Shown: one piece after another, positions 24,017 through 37,200 of the stretch
Layout: each line of letters opens with the position of its first letter
How positions within the stretch are numbered: position 1 is the first letter of the stretch
Assembly: GCF_910592395.1 (NCBI RefSeq)
Contig: NC_088323.1
Coordinates: forward strand, 1,922,001 to 1,986,000
DNA from: Lineus longissimus
Taxonomy: Eukaryota > Nemertea > Pilidiophora > Heteronemertea > Lineidae
Direction: 5' to 3'
DNA: 64,000 nt
The notes under the pieces: generated by a model
Database searches by the model: none
What the model saw: the letters and a program-made list of their open reading frames with translations, nothing else
What the model was told of the DNA's origin: nothing
Made by a program: the position numbers and the translations under genes

Positions 24017-27000
24017 ATGGTTCTGAATCAGACCTCGCCGCCGAACATTTCAGCGGAAGATACTTGCTATGAGTTGGATGCATCAATCGACCCGCTAGTT
24101 AGTGGTGATGTGACCGCATACAATAATGGCTACGTGGGCTCCGAGGTTACCATGAAGACAAACCTCAGCGATGATAAAGTGGAGTGTAAGATCTTACTGG
24201 GTGAGTGCATTGTAATGTGTGCAAGGGGAGGAGCATACAATTGGCCCTCAGATATTCGAGGACAGGGTTTCGGCCAAGATTCTTCATGGGGGGTACGTTT
24301 GGGGGGGAGGGGTTAAAAGTAGTTGAGACAAGTGCATTGTCCAGCTGATACTCATCAGGAGGTCAAATAGAATTCATCTAGGTCCGTCTGGGTAACACAT
24401 TTCTAGGTCTGAAATGCAAAGAGACGATTTTTGCAAAAAGAAATTGGCCTTCAAACGACATGATATTTTCCCCGTATTTGTCTCCGGAACTTGTCCAACC
24501 AAGATGGTACATTATCTTAGACTTGATTCCTTCAATTTTGGTTCTCTTGTTGTGTTGTAGGTCATGTAAAAACTGGTCTGGATGATTCGGAAGATTCTTC
24601 CGAGACGAGTGACGATGACGTCGTCACTCCTAACAACTGCTGCGCTGCGAAGATGGAAGTGATGCTGACAGCAGTCGATGAATTCTTCACCACCAACAAA
24701 GCTATCATCAAGAAGGCAAGTGTCTTCTGGAAAAACTCAGCCATTCATTTCTGGTTGTTTCATGAATGGCAAACATCAAAACCCTGGTTCATGAAACTGT
24801 TCGTTCCTCACTCAGGATGTTGCTTTGGCACTATATCTTATCACCTTTCCGAGTCGCCCTGTACTTTCCCGTTGGCGCTCAAGTCAAAGATTGAGTAATG
24901 GCTCAGCTGATCCTTGATCCCCTTGAAGATCCTGGGTTGACCAAGCACCAGGACCTGTCCTTTGAAAAGCATGATTTAAAACGTTGAACTTTATTGTTAT
25001 TGTGCTGCTTTCAGGTGACCATGATTCTCCTCCTGGCTGCCTACTGTGGCTACCTCGTGTGGGCCATCGTCCTCGACTTCAACCGGGCCATGCCCATCTT
25101 CACCATCACGATGCTCGTCGTCGCCTGGTTCCTCTACGCTGTCATCAGGGACAAGTTCGGCGCTGCTGTCTATCTGAAATGTTGTGGACCAATAGGAAAG
25201 GTGATCAGCAGCAAGTGGCATGTACTAAAATGGTAAGCGTATGTCAGTGTCGTGGTGATGGGTTGGTAGGTTAAACATGACTGTTTAAATTTAAAATTGA
25301 TTTCCGCCTTTAATGAATACATTTTGAAAATAACTTAACAGCTTGCTGTGACAACATGTCAGTGATAACATGTCAGTGATATGTTATTTCAATCACAATG
25401 ATCCATTTTCGTCTTTTCTAGGATTATCTATGTTGCTCTGCTTGGTGGCCTCGCGACCTTCCTTGCCTTGGAGGTCAATCCCCGAAACTTGGTCTCTCTC
25501 GCCGGATTCGCATTCTTCATTGGATTCCTTTTCATCTTCTCGGCACATCCCAGCAAGGTCAGTATCCACTGTCTGTTGACGTAACTGTTGTATCCAAATC
25601 CTTGAGGACAGTATGCATAGAAAACAAAAGTGTAGACAGTCGGAGCTCTGGAACATGTCCTAATTGCATGAGGTCACGCTAACTGGAATTCTATAATCTT
25701 TGGCTTGTTTTCAGTTAAGAGAACCCTTCTCTTGTTCAATCAATCTTTGTTCTCTTTAGTTCCAAAATGATTTCTCTTTCAGGTGCGCTGGAGGCCAGTC
25801 GTGTGGGGTCTGTCTATTCAGTTCCTGCTCGCCATCTTCATCCTACGTACAACTGCTGGTTACGCCACCTTTAAGTTCCTCGGAGATGAAATCCAGAAGT
25901 TTCTCAGCTACACCGACTTCGGTTCAAAGTTCGTCTTTGGTAAAAAGTACACTGACCATTTCTTTGCATTTGTGGTAAGTTTACTTCAGGCATGTAGATG
26001 ACATTTCTGTGAACTGGACATCGGGGCATGAGTAAATTTCATTGGAATGTTGGTCTTAAAGCTAATGTTTTTAGAAGTGCATGTTATTGGCCCTATCATT
26101 GGTACAATTCAACCACCAGCCTTTTTTTACTTTCATCCCATTGAGAACTATAAACATCATTTTCACTATTTCAGGTTCTCCCAGTTGTGGTTTTCTTCAG
26201 CTGTGTCATATCAACATTGTACCATCTCGGCATCATGCAAGCCGTCATTGGAAAGATCGCATGGATTATGCAAATTACAATGGGAACAGCACCAACAGAA
26301 TCGCTCACAGCTGCTGGCAACATCTTCGTTGGCCAAACTGAGGCTCCGATTTTAGTCCGTCCGTTCATCCGGGACATGACGCTGTCTGAACTCCATGCCA
26401 TGATGACGGGTGGATTTGCAACAATTGCTGGAGGAGTTCTTGCTGCTTACATCATGTTTGGGGTGCGTTCTACTTGACCTTATTTCATTTTATAATATGC
26501 CAAGTTGCCATGTACTTATAATCTCGACTAACATGAACTGCGACCACTTCATTCCCCTATGCCTTGTTAGTAATGTTTTGTAATAGTTTTGTTCATGACC
26601 CAACTGTGACCATTAAAAAAAGCATATATTTCATCATCTTGTGTAAGTATGTGTGAACTTATGCGAGAAGACCATACAATTGTTGACACAATTTCCAATG
26701 GGATTTTTTGCCAGATTGCAATGTTTTGAGGAAAGTACGTTTCAATTGAGGTGTGTTAAGATAAGATTAAGATAATCCATGTATTTGTCCTGATAGTTGT
26801 TTCAAAACGCACGAGTCTTAATGTTTTTTCATCTTTCTCCATGCAGGTGCCTGCTGAGCATTTACTCTGCGCCTCTGTGATGAATGCACCAGTTGCTCTC
26901 GCTGTCTCCAAGTTATTCTACCCGGAGACACGAAGGTCGAAATTCCAGGGCAAGAGCGATGTCAGTTTGGGGGAAATGGAGTAAGTTTAAATTTGACAAG

Positions 27001-28690
27001 AAATGACTACCTGATGTTGACTTCTGAAGTCCTCCACTGCCAACGGCAAGATGTAGATATGGTCTTAGTCCAACATGTTTTGTAAATCTGGACATTTTTG
27101 TCAGTATAAATTAGATAATCTTTAAGATGGTCGGATATGAATTACAACCACTTTGAGCCACTTTGAAGTCAAAGTCATGAAATCCTAAGAAGCTTAGGTA
27201 TAGTAATATAAGGTCTACATTTTTTTTCAAAGATGTCATTATCTTCATTGAATTCTTTGCTAATATCAATATTCCATTTCAGAAAACAGGGGAATATCCT
27301 TGAAGCCGCAGCGGCCGGTGCCTCGTCCTCGATCAAACTAGTAGCGAACATCGCTGCCAACCTCATTGCCTTCCTTGCCTTACTCGCCTTCGTCAATGCC
27401 ACCCTGTCATGGTTCGGCAGCATGGTCGGCTACTCTGAACTCAGCTTCCAGGTAAGTCAACCTGTGATGCACGTCAGGCTCCCAGATATGATACCCGTCC
27501 GGTGCCACTTGGTAACTCTCAACTGGCCTGAAATGTCCTGGCATGCGCTATAGATTGTGGCTGCCCTTGGCTCTCCAGTAGGGTTTCTGGATAGGCTGGG
27601 TAATGATGTGTGCTGTGACTTCTCCTTATAAGGATGCTATACAAACACGACGCACTTTAGGGTATTAACTTTCAACAGATTAGATGTGTCAACAAACTCA
27701 ATAACCTAGATTTAAAAAGATTGAAAATTACTCAGATTCAACAGGTCAACTTCAGAGTCCCTGAATTTGTTTCAGACCCGTTTTTTAGGTGCTTTTTGTC
27801 TTACAGTTGATCTGTTCATACATCTTCCGGCCCGTTGCTTTTCTGATGGGCGTCGAGTGGGAGGACACAGGAATCATGGGAGAACTCCTCGGAACAAAGC
27901 TCTTCCTGAATGAGTTTGTGGCCTATGAAGAGCTCGGAAAATACATCAAGAATCGCCAGGAATGCAAATACCCACAGCTTTCGGTAAGTCAATTATAAGA
28001 GCCATTTCGAATTCCTGTACAAAATGTCTTGTGATACACTCTAGTTTGAGGAGAGCACATACTGTTGGAGGGTTCAGATTTAGAATAATTGACGAACAGT
28101 TTATCTTCTAAATGTTCTTGTCTCGAAAAGTTTTGCTGAATATTGTCATACTTTTTCAGGTGAGAACAGAAATCATTGCCACTTATGCCCTGTGTGGGTT
28201 CGCCAACCTCAGCTCCATTGGCATCCAACTGGGGGGGATCGGTCCCATGGCACCCGAGAGGAAAGGAGATCTCGCCAAGCTGGCTGTGAGGGCGCTGACT
28301 GCTGGTTTCATCGTGTGCCTCATAACTGCATCAGTTGCTGGTAAGTGCAGATTTATTGTAATTGTCATTTTTCGAGACAGTCGGGGCATTTCTAAGGTCT
28401 CATTGGCACAGATAGCAACATTTGATCAACTAAATAGTAGTTACCAGTAATAAACTAATAAGTAATGAAGAATCTGTTTGCACAGATCTTGCCTGTATTG
28501 TTTCTCAGTGTTTTCTTCTTATTCATTTACAGGTGCGCTCACGCCAGAAACACCATGGGAAGGATGTGGGAATTCAACACTCTTCGCCAACCTGACATCT
28601 GATACCAATTCAACTCTGATCGCCAATCAGACAATAGCTTTAAACTCGACAGGTCTTCCCTCTGTGCTAAACACCACGATTGTCTATTAA
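24017..28690 (+). CDS. SLC28 family concentrative nucleoside transporter (CNT)
   Basis: Eleven coding exons join in frame to 663 residues: 24017-24200, 24561-24715, 25015-25232, 25422-25557, 25783-25974, 26175-26462, 26847-26980, 27283-27451, 27807-27983, 28160-28340, 28533-28690. The family core is clear: [40 protein letters not shown] and [16 protein letters not shown], then TASVMNAP-like [20 protein letters not shown] and [18 protein letters not shown]. CNTs move nucleosides into the cell with Na+ or H+ across the plasma membrane. The acidic N-terminus (about 110 residues) is cytoplasmic; the C-terminal tail has about six N-glycosylation sequons, fitting an extracellular tail as in human CNTs. 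Length fits CNT1-3 (649-691 residues). I do not assign a paralogue. The second coding intron (24716-25014) is of GC-AG type. The first coding exon starts inside a spliced exon, so a 5' non-coding exon lies upstream. Confidence 0.95.
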
Positions 28691-31681
28691 GTCAGTATGA
28701 ACTGACCTCAAACATTCTGTGAACAATGATGGCTAGATCCTCGAGATAAGGAGCTGGTTATCATATGACAGCTTCCGACGAGGGCAACTTCATTCAGTCA
28801 TATCAACTTACTGTTGAATTATCGTACGCCTTCGCTTCTTTCACCAAATAGCTCTAAAATATTTAGAATTCTTTCGTCATACTCGTAGCAGCTGGTTAAC
28901 GGATCACACCTTCCGACTTTAGAGGCCTACTCTGATCAGTCGTATCATTCAATCAAACTCATTTGTTTTTTTCACCATGAGTAGATTTGAACTGATTGGT
29001 TCCTTTGATAGTTTGGGAAGGAGTTTATTATTTTTGCATTTATTAGAAAATCTGTCGAGCCAATTATTTTAAATGTTTGCTCGTCAATCATTTTAGTGGC
29101 AGAAAGAGTCAACACTTGGTTATGGCTTTGCAATGGCTTTTAACCGTATGTAACTTTGCTTGTAATTAGGCTATAATTCTATTTTTAATATGCTTTTATG
29201 GGTAGCATCTGTTGTCAAAATTGTTCAGATACGATCCAGATATGTTGTGTTTGATGAGCCCACTTTGGACGCCACATTCGGAGTTCAAGCCAAACTAAAT
29301 CAGCGCTAATTCTCGCACATTCTAGATGTCCCTCCGAATGAGTTTGTACATGTAGATTTGTAAATAACCTTTCTTTGTAATTGTAATCATTGATTTTAAT
29401 CATCACCACCACAACTTAGGATGTAGGCTTACAGTTATGTGGGGTGGTTGTTCCCCAAAAATCATAAGAAATTGCACCTTAAGACTAGAATTACGTTGAC
29501 CTCAATCGTGGTCCTGGTAGTTTTAGGAATTCACGGGCGACAAAAAATACATCATGATATAATCATGTGCCTTATCAATGCAAGTATATTGTGTGTTATA
29601 AATTTGTTTTTTTAATTGGTAATAATATTGTAACATGCACTTCATTTCAAACAACTCGTCATTTTCACCATCCATTAAGGTTTATTCATATCATATTCAA
29701 TTTTCAATACAATACAAGTTGATAAATACTTTTCCATGAATTTTCATGACAGATCATTATCAAAGGTCTTCCATATCTGGTTTCTCTGCTCACGATCATG
29801 TAGTGCACAGAACTGACGGCATGTTGATAATGTAGATATCATACTTGTATTATACTCGAGCAAATTATATAGAATAGATGAATGTTACATTCATGTAGGA
29901 CTAGGGGAGCAATAGTGTGACAGCGCGTTTTGTATCTCTGGCTTATTTTACACCATTTCAAATTTGTACAAAGAGGCGATTTTTGGTCGTTATACAACTA
30001 GTGATATTTGAGTGATATGTAGTGGTGGCATCATTCCTACTAGCCCAGGCTGGAGGGAAACTCCCTTTAGCTCAGTCGGTAGAGTGATGGCCTTATAAGC
30101 GAGAGGTCCCGGGTTCAATCCCCACTTGGACCTTGATGTTTTTCCTCTATTACAGATACAATCATATTTTGGACGCTATGCACCTGAGCAGATTGTGCTA
30201 GTTTGATCTCGTGTGCAGGTTTTGTTTTGCCCCTGCAGCCCTTTTCAGGGCGGTGCTGGGTTCACCCATCATCTTTGAATTCTGTCCTAGATGGTTGATG
30301 AGCGATGGCACTTCTGAGGACGCTGTTCAAAAATGTTTTGTTTTTCAACAGCCGTATACGTGCATAATGGCAAACCAAAAAAACAGTATTTCTGTGTTGT
30401 GGTTGTGATACTTGTAGCTAAGAGGAAACGTTTTTGCTCAGGGTTAATGGTTGGTGTATTTGTAATTAGAATCAGGTAATAGCATATCATTCCTTCTCTT
30501 AAGAGAGGTTGATTCATACTCGACAATCTTATCATCGATTGCTGCGTCTTCCGATCACATCAACTATTTCCACCGTTCAATTGTTTTCACTGATCTTTTC
30601 TATGCATTTCTATACATGAAAACCAATTCATTTATATTTTCTAAGGGTAACAATTTGTATTTCATCAACTTGCCCTTGTTGGGATCATATTTATTGAAAT
30701 GAGAAGTAATGGATTTATATTTTCAGTGTACATGTTTGTTTTATTGAAAATAAATTGTGCAAAATTGAAAAAATTGCTTTTCGGTCGCTCATTTCTTCTC
30801 TTGAACTTCTGGCAGCCTCTGCAAGTAAAATGCCCCTCCCCCCTGACGCTGTGCATGTTGAAGATCACTTCGTCACCATGCTCCTACATACACTTGCTGG
30901 CCAACCTGATATTTGACAAGGACATAGCCTTTTGTCCAGCTCATTTGCAGAGGTTTGCAAGGGGATAGACCCTAAAATCCAAAGACATCATTGGCCAGTC
31001 AATGCCTTGCAGCAAAGCACTTCATTCATGTCCATGGATTCATTCCATGGTCACTGCTGTAAGCTGCCGATGTGATTGCCCATGTTTGAGAACTATCAGC
31101 ATTACCAGCCTGGTTACCTAATTGGTTTTTGCCCGAATAAGTTTTACTATCCGCTGCTGTCCTCCCATACATGTGTGTGATCTTTGCCTTGGTATCAACT
31201 CGAGTACAAGGGACCACAGCTTTTAGTCTCATCCAACAGACCCTCATTATTCATCTCCTATGGAGCCCCAAACTTGTGAAGAGCCAGAAATATGGTTTCT
31301 TGCATTCAACCAGAATACGGTCCTGGGTTCTCCTCAGGGTCCTATTGTTTGGTACGCAGCAGCGTTAACCACTTGGTGATGAGGCTCCTGGGACCCCCAA
31401 CTTGGTGTAAAACAGGCCAAACTTGCTATCGTCTTCAGTAATCAGTGACTAGTGTACCAAGTACACTCCAAGATACCCATTTTCTTTGATAATTCACCAA
31501 CAAAATGCATCAAATATATAATGTAATACTTTAATTCACATGATGTATACAAAAAATAGATTGCAAACAATTTGATATATAGATGAAACCTCAACCATGT
31601 AGTCTCTCAGCCATGCAGTCGCATACACATAACATGTCGTGAAGGTTATGTGTATGCCAATCTATCATGAATTCTCCATCA
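28691..31681. other. Intergenic region between SLC28 and SEC22 3' ends
   Basis: About 3 kb between two convergent genes. The start is 3' UTR of SLC28; the end is 3' UTR of SEC22, with ATTAAA on the minus strand at 31530-31535 as a candidate polyadenylation signal. A tRNA-like sequence is at 30062-30132. No other coding or RNA gene is supported. Confidence 0.55.
30062..30132 (+). repeat. tRNA-like sequence (tRNA pseudogene or SINE head), UAU anticodon position
   Basis: A near-perfect A box (TAGCTCAGTCGG at 30068-30079) and B box (GGGTTCAATCCCC at 30111-30123) are spaced as in a tRNA gene. The loop CTTATAA would give anticodon UAU (Ile). But the acceptor arms (CTCCCTT against TTGGACC) do not pair, and the anticodon and T stems have mismatches. 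This points to a tRNA-derived SINE or a decayed tRNA gene and not to a working tRNA. Confidence 0.5.
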
Positions 31682-33660
31682 TCATACACTGTATTCAGGC
31701 AACTTCCCGATCAGTTGTCTATTCAAGACAAAGAATGTTGTGTAACCTGTCACCATCACATGAAAGACAACCTGTACATGGTTCCGTATGTCACTTGTAT
31801 AGAAATTGCACAGCAGTAAACAAGCCATCACCAGAAACGTTTGCGTTCTACGCCAGGGGATGAATTGTCTTAATAGGTAAATCTGAAAAGGAAGGAGAGA
31901 AAAAGAGATTTAGCTGTATCCAAGTTGCTTCTTTTTATCTAAATGTACATAGAATCTGATGGGCCTATAAGTGACCATCTCATTACATCTCGATAGTAAG
32001 GAGATTTCCATTGAAAGTGTTTAAATCTGAGTATAACAGTAACACAGATCAACCCCATTTAGACATTGACGTGGTTCTCCCAAAACATTCCTGGAACTGT
32101 AGTTTTTTTAACATAAAACTGAAATATTGATTTTTCTCACTCTCACCTGGTATAGACATAAAAAAGCCGCTGCCATGAACACTCCTCCATAAATATATGC
32201 ACTTTCTAATGTATGCTGAAAAGATGAGCGATGTGATAAAGATTAGAGACGCGACTAGAGGTTGGGAGGGGGCAATAGACTCTCTGGGGGGTGGGGCAGA
32301 GAAAAACACGTTTTTCTGAGACATCTGGGTAGCAACAGCCTCCCTGGCTCCCGCTAACTATAGCCTATATAGATCTATCCAGGGTGGTATACTTGACATG
32401 CATAACCAGAATCTTGGTTTGATATAAGTGATTGACTGCGACTGACAACCAAAAAGTTTAGACTTACATCAAAGTGTCCGTCATGACCTACAGACATTCC
32501 TCTGGTGAGATTTAAAATGGCACAGACTACATTGAGAACAATGGCTAGGTACCCTGGTACATTCAATGGAATAAACTGTCGATTTGGTCGCACTGAAAAA
32601 GAACACAGATATTATGTAAAAAAAACAACAACTTGATATGTGAGCACAGCAACCAAACAAGGATGTCCTTTCTGACCTGGAACCATGTTCCTGAGGTGAT
32701 GGATTTGAAGCAGGTCTCTCGACTGCATCATTTGGGACACGACCTGCTTATTATCATTAGTAACACTATTGTCATCATTGTCACATGTTTACCTGTGGGT
32801 CTGGTGGTATTAGGAGTACTCCCTGAATTACCGAAGACAGCTTCCAATTGGTCCAACTCCACACGGTGTGGTGGTCTGAGAGCGAGTTCTTCGTTCATAG
32901 TTACTAAATTACTCATCGTTTTGGGCGTGGTTCGACCGTTGTATTTTTGTTTTAATTTTTGTATGTTCATATCTGAAGTATAAACGAAAGAATGGGTGAA
33001 TTTCACAAAAAGAACAACCATGGAGTGAGATATCTTCTTGACAATGCTGGACTGATTTAAACTTGCAAACTAACTGACATTCCTAAGTTACATGTAGAGG
33101 ACATGGAATCATACTATAAAGAGCAGACTTTTTAACACTGATGGATTCTGATCTTGTAAAGCAGGAAAACCTTTTGAAACCTACCAAATTCGATAAGTGC
33201 ATATGGTCTCTGAATACTGGTGACTTTTCTAGGGTCATAGGCCGTGATGAACTCTTTTTGAAGGTCATGTAGAAAGGCAAAGGCCGTTGCATAGGGAAAT
33301 CCCCCTTCACATAATGCCACACAACATACATTCAAGGCTGTGATGAAACTGAAACAATACAAAGATCTAGTTCAAAGCATCGACTGTCTCAATGCAAATG
33401 AATAATTGAATGAATCTAATGGTCAAGTAGACTACCGGTAGATTATGAATCAATTCAATTAATCAAAAAGATACCGGTACATACTATATGTGATATCCAT
33501 TTCCCTGGACAGCACACCGATCAGGGAATGATGACGCTCGTTTAGAGATGATTTTGACATATTTTTGTGCATCAGAAACAAGTGGATGGTGGCTCAAATC
33601 CGTGCTGGCTGCCAGAGGTACACCATCATGTACCCTTGCTACAAGCGCAAAAAGCAACAT
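31682..33660 (-). CDS. SEC22A/SEC22C-type vesicle trafficking protein
   Basis: Six minus-strand exons (33485-33660, 33185-33348, 32793-32972, 32468-32592, 32147-32215, 31682-31882) join in frame to 304 residues, matching SEC22A (307) and SEC22C (303). Residues 1 to about 115 form a longin domain: MLLFALVARVHDGVPLAAST, then FPYATAFAFLHDLQKEFITA and RPYALIEF, close to the SEC22A counterpart. A polar linker follows. Four hydrophobic segments lie at about 187-203, 221-240, 253-270 and 277-295, and the C-terminus reads GKLPEYSV, like GKAPDYDV in SEC22A. These paralogues lack the SNARE coiled coil of SEC22B and act in ER-Golgi transport. I cannot decide between A and C; an invertebrate gene may be ancestral to both. 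It is divergent from CFAP221, with 562 bases between the start codons. Confidence 0.92.
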
Positions 33661-34222
33661 TTTACATTTTTTTCAGTTCATTACAAAGAATTCATTGGTT
33701 CTGTGGATTTGGATTTGTGATTGCATTCGAAATTGACTGAAAAATAGTGAAAATTTGTTGTTATTTTTTACAAAATTCTAAAATGTTTGTCGACGCGGCC
33801 GCAGCCATTAAAGCGTTTTCTCGCCTTTTCCTGGAATTATCTATTGGAGAGCTCCAACTGCATCGTTTCCGGGGCAACGATAACAAGAAGTAGTTCGACC
33901 CTAGCGTATTGATATTGAAGAAAGAGACTGATTTGGATGTTTGTGCTTATCATTTTGATCATTTTATATTACTTAAAAAGCATTTATCTCATGATCACTT
34001 ACTTTTTGCTGTTCTATTGCATGAAATTTTCCATTAGATTCAAAATTATGTAGAACTTATTTATGGGCGAAATGTGAACAAAAAATTGTGATTCGCCACA
34101 TAAACAACATGGTGGACAAGGATTGTTTTCTTCAGAAAATAGTGTGAAAAACCTATTTTACAACCATGTAAAGAAACTAAAAGTTGTGTTTATCTATCAA
34201 AAATAAACTCCTAAACATAAAC
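33661..34222. promoter_or_regulatory. Probable bidirectional promoter between SEC22 and CFAP221
   Basis: This 562-base gap separates two divergent start codons. It contains a GC-rich patch near 33780-33880 with GCGGCCGC, while the rest is AT-rich. It has no open frame of note. Function is inferred from the arrangement. Confidence 0.45.
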
Positions 34223-37200
34223 ATGGCGGCTGCTAAAGCTATGAGCAGGCCCACGACCCTAAATGGGCACCAAAATAACGGAATTCTGTTGGATACTCTT
34301 CAACTTGTTGCCCCAAGAAAAGAGCTGCAAGTTCCGAATCATTTGTTGGAAACAAGTGAGCAATATTTTATCTTGTTTCTGTTATCTTTTTATGCATGTT
34401 TCCACCGTACCGTCACAGACAACACTCATTGTGACAGTGATTCCTGATGGGCATCTGATGGACCTTGCCAGTCAGTTCATGAGTTGGGATGCCTTGCGCT
34501 GCGGCGTCCATAGTCGGAGACCGAGGACTGAAGTGATGACGAAGGGGTCATTTACCGGTCAAGTTGTCATGTCATTGTCAAGGCCCCTTTCTAGTCAATC
34601 GAACAAATGAAGAAGATCTGGAAGTACTTAGTTGGCCAAGGCCCAGCCCATGCCCAAGCCGACCATGGCCCATGTTGCGTTCACCTGGCTGTAGCTGGTG
34701 CCTGATCAACAGGATCATTCATTCAAATGGTTGCTATCAATCAATTAATGATTGTTCTTCCTTCATGCATGCATAAACTTAACAATGAGGAGTAATTTTT
34801 CTTTCAGAAATTTACTCCAAGGTAGCTCAGAATTCTGTGGTGCAAGCAAGACCAGCTGTCATTCATTTTGGAGGCTTTGAACTTGGTAAAACCTTGAAAC
34901 AGACCTTATGGCTTGGAAATGTCTCAACAGAGGTCCAGCGCTACCACATAATACCTCCACAATCAAAATACTTCAGCATCAAATACACTAAAAATGTAAG
35001 TCAGATGGATGAGATGGTGTAACCAACCTTGGTTTGCAGCACAACAAGTGTCTTGAACCACTGAGACATCAAAAGGAAGTTTCCATGGAACACATTGCTC
35101 AACTCTTAAAATACCTCGCAGTAGTCCATCATCAAGAAGACTTCTCCTTGTGGTTGAGGACTCAATATTTTCACGTTACAAAGAATGAATAAAGACTATC
35201 TTGCTGTTGCCAATACAAAAGAAACAACTCGACACTTGGCTATTTGGTGTTCCTCCCTTTGGAGTTGGACAATGCATCACTGCCATATTGTGAGAGTTTC
35301 ACACCCTAATCATCAGTCTTGTTCAAATTTCAGGATCGGTTAGTCCCTGGTCTGACGTTGGATTGCGTTATAGAATTCACTCCTGATGAATGGCGTTACT
35401 ACTATGATTGTCTCCGTATCCACTGCAAGGGGGAGGATAACCTGATCATCCCCATCCATGCCTATCCCGTCATGAACACAGCAGATTTCCCGGACCATGT
35501 CGATTTTCCACCTGTCCCTGTTGGGCAAAAGTAAGAATCTACAACAGTGTTCACATTTTAGGGCAGCAGGAAACGGAAAGTTGTCTTGTCCTAAAACGCT
35601 TTCATTTAATGTTGTTGAGATTCATTCATGTAACTCTTGGTCTTAGTTTTTCAACTACATCAAAGAGACTTGAAAGACCAGCCCAGCTGCATAATAACTT
35701 GTTAAGTTTCTGTAAAAAATTATTTGCACCAAAGAGACTTGTGCCAAGCTGCATTAATTTCATGTAAAAACATGTTCATGTGCTGTTTAAACTCATCATT
35801 TATTCAGAGTATGTTTACTTTTCAGAAAAAGCACCTCCCTTCCATTGCGGTGTAACTGCCCAATTGACTTTGAATACCAAGTGACTCTCTTACAACCCCA
35901 CCCAGCATTTAAAGTTAAACCTGTGGCAGGTAAGATTCTTTACAGACAGCCCAGATAATCAGCGACTGATTTGAGTAACATTCACTGCACTTACAAATGT
36001 ATGTGATGGAAGGGTTGAGGCAGAATACACTCAGTTAAAGTAAATGTGTTTTCTGGTCTTGCAACAGTAACAATGAATAACTTGTTCTTTAACATTGAGA
36101 ATCTAAATTACTTTTCAGGTGTGATACCAGCCAATGGTAGTGTGGACATCAACGTTACATTCTCCCCAGCTGATTTTTCAACGTGTAATCTAACGCTGCA
36201 AGTCAACATCTCGCAGTTCAATGCGAAGCCTCTGGTCTGCCGGATAGTAGGATATTCTGCACCTGGACTCCTCAAGTGAGTAGACTTACACACACCAAGT
36301 ACACCCTTGGTCCTGATTACAGAGATATCATAATTGGATTACGGTAGAATTCATTTTTGTTAGCCAAGTTTCATTGACCTAGAATATCTCCATTTTATTT
36401 GTAATTGCCGGCAGGTCATGACAGTTTTCTTTTGTAAACAGTAATCAATACTGTGGCTGGGTTTATCTCTATTCTATCCTTTCAGGGATCTTACTATGAA
36501 GTCTTTCATCCAAGACCCGAGAGTTCTTGATCCAACATGTATATCGCCAATCGACCGCTGCCGGCGGAAAAAGAAGAGACAGGAAGAAGTACGTAAATCA
36601 GTCCAAGAAGAGCCACAGGTAGGTTGTGACAGTTGTCCTCATTATTTTAGGTAGGATTCCTCTAACAGAAACAACTTACCTAAACTAAAGTTTAAGTGAA
36701 TTTTTACGGATCTTGAAGAGAAATGTCTCAGTGAATGAATAAAAGCTACTGATCTATCACCTTTACCAAAAATGAATAATGGTATGTCTTGTCAACCATT
36801 TCAGGAAATCGAAAGAAATGGTATAAAATTTCCCGCAGATTTGAATACACCATACGCTGTAGCCTGTGTTCTAAACCAGGAACCAGGAAAACTTCGAGCT
36901 AAAGATTTGCGAGAAGGTAAGGTTTGCTGTAAGATAGATTTCATTTGAAGAATCAGATGTAATCGTGGTCAATATTGATTACTGGTAGCTAATCAAAATA
37001 ACCATACTTTTCTAATGTCACAAATGAATTGATCAACCGACTGTGTTCCCTTGAACTGCATGGAGGACAACCAAGTTTAGAAACATCTGCTGACACTAAC
37101 TTCCATCTTTTATATTTTTGCGGTTTGGGACATTTTGAAATTTGGCATGTTTCATTTGTCTTTACCTCCTGATGTGCTCAATTATTCTGTAGTAATAAGA

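Noticed and set aside
36301-36345. Words resembling the TA-flanked element (TCCTGATTACAGAG)
   Set aside because: Too short and diverged to call as a copy.
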